From Ignavibacteriaceae bacterium (lineage in GTDB: Bacteria > Bacteroidota > Ignavibacteria > Ignavibacteriales > Ignavibacteriaceae), in the NCBI GenBank assembly GCA_025449775.1, contig JANWIS010000122.1, positions 1-9,358 on the forward strand: a DNA stretch of 9,358 nucleotides. The letters are read 5' to 3'. This document shows positions 1-7,300 of the stretch, in pieces. Position 1 is the stretch's first letter. The number at the start of each line of letters is the position of its first letter. The notes under the pieces are model-generated. The model saw nothing but the letters and a program-made list of their open reading frames with translations. It was not told the DNA's origin and searched no databases. The position numbers were made by a program, and so were the translations under genes.

Positions 1-2013
1 AAATCTGGACACACAGATTGTAGCAAAACCAGCGTTGTGCCGGATTCCCCATAAATCTTGAGTAACCGGGGAAACTGTTAAATCACCAACTCTTGCATCC
101 TTAAAAAGAATTTTTTCAGATTTTTTTTCAATGTCATAAGCCCAGATATCTCGGAACAGTTGGTTATTGTTAGTAGTATAAAATAATATCTTGTTGCTTT
201 CATCAAATGCAAGTGAAGAAACCTGAAGCATGCTTGGTGTTGGCAATGAAATAATTTTTTCGGATACTCCCGATGATAAATTTAAATTCTGAAGTTTCGC
301 TAATTCGTGAGGTTTGTGATGACTATATATTACTGAATTAGTTTTTTGATCAATATATGCTTTTGAAACCCATCCAAATTTTTCATTGCTTAAATTTTTA
401 AGCTGAGTGAATTCTGATTGAGATAATATTTCCAAATTCTTATTCTGAAAATCAATTTCGTAATTGATGAAATCGTCCCAGGCTTTATCAAAATCTATTT
501 GGAATACTTTGTTAAATCTTCCTTCAAAACCTTCATAGGCGTCATCTTCATCCGTTCTAAACCAGTCCAAAACTTTTTCTTCGCCGTATTCAATTGCCAT
601 ATAACCAACAAATCTTCCTCCATAAGTATAAAAATTATTTTCCAAGAACATTGAGTTGTGACTCAAAAGAGTCTCCAAATCTAATTGTGATGGGAATTTT
701 TTCTTTTCGGCTACCAGATTACGAAAATACATTTCATCAAAACTGCCAAGTTCTCTTCCGTAACCTCCGCTCAACCAGGTTTCAAAAAAAACTGCTATTG
801 ATTCCTGATGCCATCGTGGAGAATATCTGTTGTAGTTTGTTAGAAGACTATATGGAACAGAAAGCGGCTGAGTTTTTTCGGGCGGAACTTTCCTGAACAT
901 TTTTCTGAAAAATGATTCTGCTCCAGCTTCCGAATCATTAATAATTACATGCACAATCTCGTGTGTGAGTAGCCATTGAATTCTTTCATTATACGGAATA
1001 ACCTCGTAACCCGGTTCAAGGGGTTCTATCTCAAGCCTTATAAAATTTTGTGGTGTTGTGCTTGTAGCAGCCATTCCATAATCACTTACATCATAAGTAG
1101 TTATAATGATTTTATCATGAGTTTCATATTTGAATAAATTCGAAAGAAGTCGAAATGAATTTTCAGCTGAGACTAAAATATAGTTAACCAGGTGTGCATG
1201 ATTTTCTCTGTAGATTACTTTGAAGTGTTCACTTTCCCTCTCCAGCCAGCTGGATTGAACTCTTTCGAACAAGTGTATGATTAAATCATTCCCATTAAAC
1301 GAATTAAAGAATTCAAATGTAATCTCGGGAGAAATTTTTTTTACTTTTATTTCTACATCACCATCTACATTTGCAATCGCCAAGTTCTTAACAAGACCTG
1401 ATGAAGAAATGCTGGAAAAATCTTTTTCCTGTATTGATGATTTCTGGATTCTCATTGTAAATGAATCTCCTGATTCATCTGTTAAATGAGTTAAAATTTT
1501 ATCGTTGGAAGATATCTTTATAAAAGTTCCATTTTGATTATCATCAACTACAATATTTTCAATTATGGTTACCTGATTTTGTTCTTGCGGAAGTACCATT
1601 AATCTATTTGGGCTATTGATAATGATTAATTCCTTGCCGTAAGTGTTGAACAGATCAAGAGTCTCTTCTAAAGGCAGAAAAATTAATTCGTCGATAAAAT
1701 GTGAGGAGGTAGGAGACTGAAATGTTTCAGACTCGTTAGATAATTTTGAGAATATTTTAACGAAGGGATTATTTGCAGTAAGTTCTATTTTGACTTCTTC
1801 AAAATCAATCTCGATATGTTTCCTGTCATCAGATAATTTATATCTTCTATTAAGACTTTCCGCAAAAAACTGAACCGATAAGTAAACAGAGCCATGATAA
1901 TTATAAGCAGGGATAGTTTTTGCATCATTACCTGCAACTATTGTAACCCATGAAATTTCTTGAGCAATTATAAAATTAGAAATGATAACTAGAAGGAGAG
2001 AAATTCTAAACAT
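1..2013 (-). CDS. Secreted AMIN-domain / HEXXH metallopeptidase / beta-propeller protein (3' end cut by window)
   Basis: An uninterrupted reading frame of 671 codons runs from ATG at 2013-2011 to the left edge with no stop, so the C-terminus is missing. Residues 1-17 form a signal peptide (MFR, then a hydrophobic run ending in IIA before Q18), so the protein is exported. Residues about 20-135 resemble the copper-amine-oxidase-like N-terminal domain, and about 148-248 resemble an AMIN domain, usually linked to cell-envelope targeting. A peptidase-MA-like gluzincin domain follows (about 255-520): HEIVH at 351-355 supplies two zinc-ligand histidines and the catalytic Glu352. WHQESIA gives a likely third ligand, Glu404, and YGGRFVGYMAIEYG (from Tyr464) matches the helix typical after it. 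From about 540 the sequence looks like TolB/WD40-type propeller blades. Substrate is unknown. The gene follows a terminator and so has its own promoter; a TTGAAA-like -35 (2065-2060) is visible but no convincing -10. No Shine-Dalgarno is seen. Domain calls are by eye; the HEXXH assignment is firm, AMIN moderate. Confidence 0.85.
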   Translation of the reverse strand, partial: MFRISLLLVIISNFIIAQEISWVTIVAGNDAKTIPAYNYHGSVYLSVQFFAESLNRRYKLSDDRKHIEIDFEEVKIELTANNPFVKIFSKLSNESETFQSPTSSHFIDELIFLPLEETLDLFNTYGKELIIINSPNRLMVLPQEQNQVTIIENIVVDDNQNGTFIKISSNDKILTHLTDESGDSFTMRIQKSSIQEKDFSSISSSGLVKNLAIANVDGDVEIKVKKISPEITFEFFNSFNGNDLIIHLFERVQSSWLERESEHFKVIYRENHAHLVNYILVSAENSFRLLSNLFKYETHDKIIITTYDVSDYGMAATSTTPQNFIRLEIEPLEPGYEVIPYNERIQWLLTHEIVHVIINDSEAGAESFFRKMFRKVPPEKTQPLSVPYSLLTNYNRYSPRWHQESIAVFFETWLSGGYGRELGSFDEMYFRNLVAEKKKFPSQLDLETLLSHNSMFLENNFYTYGGRFVGYMAIEYGEEKVLDWFRTDEDDAYEGFEGRFNKVFQIDFDKAWDDFINYEIDFQNKNLEILSQSEFTQLKNLSNEKFGWVSKAYIDQKTNSVIYSHHKPHELAKLQNLNLSSGVSEKIISLPTPSMLQVSSLAFDESNKILFYTTNNNQLFRDIWAYDIEKKSEKILFKDARVGDLTVSPVTQDLWGIRHNAGFATICVSRF

Positions 2014-2130
2014 GTATTCCGAATAAATCAGAAATTTTAAATGAAGTCAACTTTTTGAATTTCAAAGGTTTCTAATCAGAGTATTTATCATCATCACATA
2101 ATTACCCTTGAAAAATAGTCACTTCCAAAG

Positions 2131-2166
2131 AATAATAAAAAAGCCTTCAATCGAAATTGAAGGCTT
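2131..2166 (-). terminator. Rho-independent terminator of the repeat-protein gene
   Basis: A perfect 11-base inverted repeat (AAGCCTTCAAT at 2141-2151, ATTGAAGGCTT at 2156-2166) encloses a 4-base loop. On the minus strand it is followed by a T-run (the A-run at 2137-2142 read in reverse) and then more T/A. The plus-strand side lacks a T-tract, so it acts for minus-strand transcription. It lies about 80 bases after the stop of the repeat-protein gene and about 120 bases before the metallopeptidase start, and separates the two transcription units. Confidence 0.85.
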
Positions 2167-2230
2167 AACATAGTAGGCCTATGGAGAACTAATTCATCAA
2201 AACTTAACCTATCTATAGCTTCAGTCGTTT

Positions 2231-2251
2231 GATAATGCTATTAGCATTATC
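2231..2251 (-). repeat. Inverted repeat spanning the stop codon of the repeat-protein gene
   Basis: GATAATGCT (2231-2239) and AGCATTATC (2243-2251) are perfect reverse complements separated by 3 bases. The repeat covers the last base of the final Arg codon region and the TAA stop (2249-2247). It has no T-tract, so it is unlikely to terminate by itself. As RNA it could fold into a 9-bp hairpin that protects the 3' end of the message or slows ribosomes at the stop. The role is inferred; the symmetry is seen. Confidence 0.55.
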
Positions 2252-2666
2252 TCACCCAACCATAACGACCATCGTTTTCGTCACCAAGTTCTTCAAGTTG
2301 TGAACCTGAGCGAACCCAGCCATAACGGCTTCCGAGTTCTTCAAGCTGTGAACCTGAGCGAACCCAGCCATAACGGCTTCCAAGTTCTTCAAGCTGTGAA
2401 CCTGAGCGAACCCAACCATAACGACCATCAGTTTCATCACCAAGTTCTTGCAATTGAGCACTTGATTTATTTTCAAGTACTCGCATTTCACTTTGTGAAA
2501 CTTCAACTGATGTTAAGTCGTGACTCTCTGCTATAGAAGTTATATTATCCTGACAAACCCGATACCTGGTTGCTTCCTGAACGTTGTCGGCAACCTGAGC
2601 GAGTCCGGACATGAACAGTCCCCCACAAAAGGCTAGGGATAATATAATTCGCATAGTACCACTCAT
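2247..2666 (-). CDS. Exported tandem-repeat protein with four RYGWVR-ending repeats (putative peptide precursor)
   Basis: 139 residues; I do not recognise a named family. The N-terminus (MSGTMRIILS, then a hydrophobic stretch to about Ala24) is a signal peptide. Cys14 is not in a good lipobox. Residues about 25-69 are a polar spacer with one cysteine (Cys37). Residues 70-139 are four repeats: a long unit with DETDG (70-89), two identical 16-residue units SQLEELGSRYGWVRSG (90-105, 106-121), and a long unit with DENDG (122-139) ending exactly at RYGWVR and the stop. The repeats keep the frame (48 and 60 bases), which supports real coding. The gene has its own upstream control region and a strong terminator, and follows the sigma-54 activator gene on the same strand. 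ATG at 2654 (Met5) is an equally possible start; neither has a clear Shine-Dalgarno. It could be a multi-copy signalling peptide, a RiPP precursor, or a small envelope repeat protein; function is not established. Confidence 0.7.
   Translation of the reverse strand: MSGTMRIILSLAFCGGLFMSGLAQVADNVQEATRYRVCQDNITSIAESHDLTSVEVSQSEMRVLENKSSAQLQELGDETDGRYGWVRSGSQLEELGSRYGWVRSGSQLEELGSRYGWVRSGSQLEELGDENDGRYGWVR
2250..2459 (-). repeat. In-frame tandem minisatellite (four units, 48-60 bases)
   Basis: Unit 1 is 2459-2400 (60 bases), unit 2 is 2399-2352 (48), unit 3 is 2351-2304 (48), and unit 4 is 2303-2250 (54, cut by the stop). Units 2 and 3 differ at only one visible base (silent, CCAAG versus CCGAG on the plus strand), which indicates a recent duplication. 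Units 1 and 4 carry a 12-base in-frame addition (DETDG or DENDG in place of Ser) and use different synonymous codons in the shared part. Copy number may vary between strains. Confidence 0.9.
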
Positions 2667-2673
2667 TTAATTA

Positions 2674-2700
2674 TGACACACTACTAGTAGTTTGACACAC
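2674..2700. promoter_or_regulatory. Direct repeat TGACACAC flanking a 12-base palindrome, possible operator
   Basis: TGACACAC occurs at 2674-2681 and again at 2693-2700, 19 bases apart (about two helical turns). Between and partly overlapping them is the self-complementary 12-mer ACTACTAGTAGT (2680-2691). The block ends only 8 bases before the ATG at 2666, inside the likely 5' leader of the repeat-protein gene. It could be a tandem binding site on DNA or a leader element near the ribosome start. The pattern is seen; the role is inferred. Confidence 0.4.
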
Positions 2701-2750
2701 ACCCCACCCGTAAACTGCTGATTTGCAGCCCTCACTAGGACAAGTTAAAA

Positions 2751-2766
2751 GCCAATGTTTATGCCA
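2751..2766 (-). promoter_or_regulatory. Imperfect sigma-54-like -24/-12 element
   Basis: Read on the minus strand, positions 2766-2751 give TGGCATAAACATTGGC. The left part matches the -24 box TGGCA and the TTG lies at the right spacing, but the -12 box reads TTGG instead of TTGC, so the invariant GC is shifted by one base. It lies about 85 bases upstream of the repeat-protein ATG and is attractive because the preceding gene is a sigma-54 activator. The lost GC makes this weak. Confidence 0.2.
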
Positions 2767-2781
2767 TGGGAAAAATTGCCG

Positions 2782-2801
2782 TTTGTTAGAAATCTAACAA
2801 A
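2782..2801. promoter_or_regulatory. Perfect 20-base dyad, likely regulator binding site
   Basis: TTTGTTAGA (2782-2790) and TCTAACAAA (2793-2801) are perfect reverse complements around a 2-base centre, the geometry of a site for a dimeric HTH protein. It is 116-135 bases upstream of the repeat-protein ATG, within the distance at which sigma-54 activators bind upstream sites. It also overlaps the possible TAnnTTTG promoter at 2798-2807, where a bound protein would act as a repressor. The Fis-type HTH protein encoded just upstream is the obvious candidate binder, but this is inferred. Confidence 0.5.
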
Positions 2802-2807
2802 ATTATA
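2798..2807 (-). promoter_or_regulatory. Possible promoter -10/-7 element of the repeat-protein gene
   Basis: The minus strand reads TATAATTTTG from 2807 to 2798. It contains both a TATAAT hexamer and the TAnnTTTG pattern known for the main sigma factor of Bacteroidota. No good -35/-33 TTG is seen at the expected distance upstream, so the call is weak. Start of transcription near 2791 would give a leader of about 125 bases and would fall inside the 20-base dyad. Confidence 0.3.
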
Positions 2808-2960
2808 ATCTTTTATAGGTAATATTTACGCTTCGGCGGGATAGAAATTTAGTTCTTGTAAAATAATCTTACTAAAAATTTGATTTTCAAGTCAGCTTAT
2901 AAATGCTTAAAATGATGAAAAATCGAAGATCATAAAACTGAGTGCAAATTTTTTAACTTT

Positions 2961-4340
2961 TCAATTTTTCAATAATGTATCTAACTTGGGTCTTGAAATC
3001 CCCAACAATTTTGCAGTCTGAGTTTTATTCCCACCTAATTTTATAAGAACTTCTCTGGCATATTGTTTATCTAATTTCCTGAGGTTTGTGATACCATAAT
3101 TTATATCGAACCGAATTATATTGGTTGGAACTTCTGCAGCAGGAACACCAGTATCTTTTTTAAATGGAACATTGTTTATGAGGTTACTAAAATCATCTAA
3201 TTGTAATTTTTTATCTTCACTTAAAAGTACTGCTCTTTCAATAGCATTTCTTAATTCACGGACATTTCCGGGCCACGGATAACCCATTAAAAGATGTTGA
3301 ACATCTTTATCAAGCTTCTTGACTGATCTATTAAACTGTTTATTGTATTCATCGATAAAGTGGTTTGCAAGCAGAACAATATCTTCTCCTCTTTCTTTTA
3401 AAGAAGGGATATCAATTGAAACAACATTCAATCTATGAAATAGATCTCTCCTGAAAAGATTTCTTTCAACCATTGATTCCAGATCTCTGTTAGTTGCAGA
3501 AATGATCCTTGAGTTGATTGGAATATCAACTACTCCCCCAAGCCTCTTTATAACTTTTTTTTCAATAGCTCTTAAAAGTTTAGTCTGAATATTATTATTC
3601 AAGTCACCAATTTCATCAAGGAACAAAGTCCCTCTATCAGCAAGTTCAAATAATCCGATCTTTCTAGTTCGTGCACTTGTAAAAGCACCTGCTTCATATC
3701 CAAATAATTCTGATTCTAGCAGGTTTTCAGGAATTGCTGTACACACAATATCAATGAATGGAAATTGGCTTGCCGGACCATTGTTGTGAATTGCTCTTGC
3801 AAACAATCCTTTTCCAGTGCCGGTTTCGCCGAGGATTAGAACATTTGAATTACTTTTTTCTGATACTTTGCTTGCGAGCTCTACTGCTCGTAACAACTTT
3901 TCCGAATCACCAAGAATGGATTTTATTCCCTGTCGATTCATTCCGAATGTACCTATCCGGTTAGTCTCGGTTATATATGCTTTATTCGAAATGACTTCAG
4001 CCAGGAATGATGTGAATTTTAAAACTTCGTATGGGAAAACAAAAATATCGAAGAATCCTTGCTTCAATAATGTAGTTACCAAAAGTGCATCCGTATTTCT
4101 TATAATAATAATAAACCGGTTTGTTTTTTCTTTCCTTGCTTTTAATGCACTTTTATAGTATTCAGAATCAAGAGTTTCAAGTTTTAATATAATGATATCG
4201 TTATTATTTATTTCAAGTTCGGATGGGAAAGAAATTTCCAATGAAAATCCTTTAAGTTCAAGTTGTTTTAGGGCAGAGGTTACTGAAACAAGCTCTGTTG
4301 AATCCGAGAAAACTTTTATGTTAATATTTCCCTCTGACAT
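2961..4340 (-). CDS. Sigma-54-type AAA+ transcriptional activator with pseudo-receiver and Fis-type HTH
   Basis: 459 residues, a usual length for an NtrC-family activator. Residues about 5-115 have a receiver-like fold pattern, but the phospho-acceptor position is Lys53 (IIILKLE) and the conserved KP lysine is Phe102 (FVFPYE), so it is probably not phosphorylated on Asp. The AAA+ core has Walker A GETGTGKG (171-178), loop 1 GAFTSA (218-223, Ser replacing the second Gly of GAFTGA), Walker B GTLFLDE (237-243), sensor I ATNRDLE (from 282), arginine-finger region FRRDLFHRLN (296-305) and sensor II WPGNVREL (356-363). The C-terminus (about 421-459) is a Fis-type helix-turn-helix (NKTQTAKLLGISRPKL). 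ATG is at 4340, 5 bases after the kinase stop, with TAGGA overlapping that stop; no other in-frame Met occurs before residue 134. It is very likely the output partner of the kinase. I see no clear terminator after it. Confidence 0.93.
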   Translation of the reverse strand: MSEGNINIKVFSDSTELVSVTSALKQLELKGFSLEISFPSELEINNNDIIILKLETLDSEYYKSALKARKEKTNRFIIIIRNTDALLVTTLLKQGFFDIFVFPYEVLKFTSFLAEVISNKAYITETNRIGTFGMNRQGIKSILGDSEKLLRAVELASKVSEKSNSNVLILGETGTGKGLFARAIHNNGPASQFPFIDIVCTAIPENLLESELFGYEAGAFTSARTRKIGLFELADRGTLFLDEIGDLNNNIQTKLLRAIEKKVIKRLGGVVDIPINSRIISATNRDLESMVERNLFRRDLFHRLNVVSIDIPSLKERGEDIVLLANHFIDEYNKQFNRSVKKLDKDVQHLLMGYPWPGNVRELRNAIERAVLLSEDKKLQLDDFSNLINNVPFKKDTGVPAAEVPTNIIRFDINYGITNLRKLDKQYAREVLIKLGGNKTQTAKLLGISRPKLDTLLKN

Positions 4341-4345
4341 AATTC

Positions 4346-7300
4346 CTAGGCTGGGTAAAAACTTTCTAATTTTTTTAAAACCTGAAGTCTTTCATTCTGC
4401 TGTAAATAAGCTGCTCTCAAACGTGGCGACTCAATTTTTTCTGCGATGAAATAAATCAGCTCGCGTGTATATACTATATATCTTTTAGCTTTGTTAAGAT
4501 TGCCTCTTTCAATATAAATATTCGATATTGCAAACAGTGTTTTCCATGTTAACTCGAAAATATTTTCATCTCTTATCCTCTCATAAGCTTTTTCGAAATA
4601 TTCGAGTGAAGGTAAGAGATGATCTGAGGCATAAACTCCGGATAAAATCCCTAAAAAATATTCCCTCTCTGCCTCCAATATAGAATTTTGTGAACATAAA
4701 ACAATAAACTCATTATCGAGAAGATGACTGAATGCATCGCTATAATTTTCCTTTCTAATAAGTGAGCTTATTAACAGGAATTTTGCTTCAATCATAAGGT
4801 TTCTTTCATCAAGATCTTTATATTCTTTCACTATTTGTATTATCTCGTCAGAGTAAAATTTTTCTTCTTTCATAAATGATAAAAGATAGTTCAGATACTT
4901 AAGATTGGTATGATACTTGGTAGGTAGGATAGCTTCTTTCATATTAGCTTTCATTAACTCAAAAGTCTCTTCCAGTTTTAAAGTAAAGCCAACATTAAAA
5001 TATAATTTTCCAAGTGGCATTAATGCTTCTGATATTTCCTCATGATTTTTTACCCGATCGAAAATCTTATAAGCTTCTTTAAGATTGTTGAGTGCTTTCT
5101 GGTACTCACATATCTTTATATAAACTTCGCCAAGATTAATAAGTACAACTCCATAGTAATTCTCTTTGCCGAGACTTAGAAAAATATTCTGAGCTTTCAG
5201 CAATGATTCAACAGCAGAATCGTATTTCTGTCTGTCCATATAAAATAACCCGAAACTTTGCAGTAAAATTCCTTCCTGATCAAGATTCCCCACAGATTGA
5301 TTAATATTTGAAGCATTTTTCCAGTGCTCTTCAGCCTTTTCATACTGAGCAAAAATATTGTAGATGTTTCCGATATTAACTTCAACTCCCGATACGCGAA
5401 TGGGCTGCCCTGCTTCAGAAAAATATTTTCTTGCCTGCAGAAAATTTTCCAGTGCCGAAGCCATATCATTGTGCTGATAGATATTAATCATTCCTTTAAG
5501 ATTATAGCAGCGACCAGTTTGTTCTGCAGTAAGTTTTTTTTCGTTTATCAAACTGTCACATTGTTCTCTTGCCTCATTGTATTTTTTAATTTCAAAATCT
5601 GCGTAAGCAAGCTCAACTTTCAGTCTGAATTTTTCTTCGCCATCTTTTATTTTTTTCAGAAGCTCATTAATAACATTAATACCCTGCTCATATTCACCTG
5701 AAGAAATAAGAACACTACCCTCTATAGAGAAGAAATTATTTTCAAACTCGGTATCCTTAATAGCATTTTTCAAATCCCTTATTGTTGCCAAAGCTGATTT
5801 AATATCTCCAAGCTTATGATAAACTTCACAGAGTTTAAATTTTACCAGATTTTTATTTTTTTGCGCAAGTGGTAACTCTGCAAGGTGAGCAAGTATTCTC
5901 TGTATATATGAAAATGCCGAATGTTTTTGTGCTTCTTCAAGCTCTGTCATTGATATCCGGTAACAGATTTCATATTCGCCCGCAAGTTCGTATTGTCTTG
6001 CTTCTTCCATCCTGATGAACGCTGGAATTTTTTCACTAATTTTTTTTGCAATCCGGAGGTGAAGTTCTTTCTTGTTTTCAAGGGAGGAATAAATATGTTT
6101 TTTGATCGCTTCAGAAGTGAATACAATTGACTGACCCGTTGTATTTTTCTGTATAATATTATGCTCTTCAAGTCTGTTTAATATTTTTCCTGATGTTTCA
6201 GCCGATACATCAAGAAGTCTGGCAAATGTATTAGAATCAATAAAAGTATCAACTGCTGAAATAATTTTTGATGCAAACAATTCTGCTTCCGACAAATTTG
6301 CCATCCTTAAATCATAAATTGCGAAATGCGTCTTCTTAAGAATTGAAAGCCTATCATCTTCATCAGAAAAAGTAATACCGGATTCAGAAAATTTCATTAT
6401 TCCGAATATGATCAAATCCTTTATAAACAATTTTATATTTCCGGGAATAAGATCAGCATAAGAAATAATTAGTTCCTGTAAATTCTCCTTCGGGAAATCA
6501 GCGGAGTAACTTACATTGAGAAATTCCGTCAACTCAGTATCAGTGAAAGAACCCAAAGTAATTTCTCGTACGTTATTTAATCTTGAAGATAAGAAGTCAT
6601 GCTCGGAAGATTCGCTGATAATTACTTTGATATTATTAATCTGAAGGAAAGGAATTAGTTCCAATAACTGATCAACGGAAAACTGGTCAAGCATATTAAA
6701 GTCGTCAATAAGAAGGATGAATTTACTTTTCGAAGTTATGAGTATAACGACTGAACGAAGATGATCAATGATATCTGTTCCACTTTGCTTTAACACTCCA
6801 AATAGTGAAGCTTTGTCTTCTTCCGAAAGTTTTGGAAAAATACGTCCTGAGAAAATCAATTGTCTTAAAATATACCTGACTAATTCGGCCCCGGATTTTC
6901 CTTTAACATCCGAAATAAGAACTGCATCCGGATAAAGTTCTTTAAGTCTGAGAATTGTTGTTGATTTTCCGACACCATCAAATCCTTTTAAAGAAAAAAC
7001 TTCGCTGCTGGATTTATCTGAGATGTATGTTGAAAGCACCTTTATTGAATCGTCACGGCATGAAAAAACTTTTGCCGGCAGGAACTCTTCCGTTATGGAA
7101 TTATCCAGAGTAAAGTTTAAATCTTTTACTATCCCAAGTGCTGATGAATATCTTTTATCTTTGTCTTTTTCAAGCAGTTTTTTAAGAATGTTGATCAATC
7201 CTGCTGAATAATTTTCTGAAACAGGAAAATCATAATCTTGTTCGATGGCTGCTTTATAAATATCCAGTTCACTTTGAGCTTCAATCGGATAGCGGTTGTA

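Noticed and set aside
594..1489. Plus-strand open frames at 594-896 and 1277-1489
   Set aside because: They lie opposite the continuous metallopeptidase frame, including its HEXXH region, and have no features of their own.
2169..2183. Small hairpin CATAG / CTATG after the terminator stem
   Set aside because: Only 5 base pairs with a 5-base loop; common by chance in AT-rich DNA.
2304..2459. CRISPR-like regular repetition
   Set aside because: The repeats are contiguous, in frame and without unique spacers; they encode a peptide repeat.
2252..2506. 84-residue minus-strand frame with repeats inside the repeat gene
   Set aside because: Any frame through a 48-base repeat shows periodic residues. 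This frame has no signal peptide and lies entirely inside the better-supported frame ending at 2247.
2300..2536. Plus-strand frame across the repeats
   Set aside because: Antisense shadow of the repeat gene; the direction disagrees with the terminator at 2131-2166.
2829..2838. CGC-TTCG-GCG mini-hairpin between the activator and repeat genes
   Set aside because: The stem is only 3 base pairs and has no T-tract on the minus strand, so it is not a terminator.
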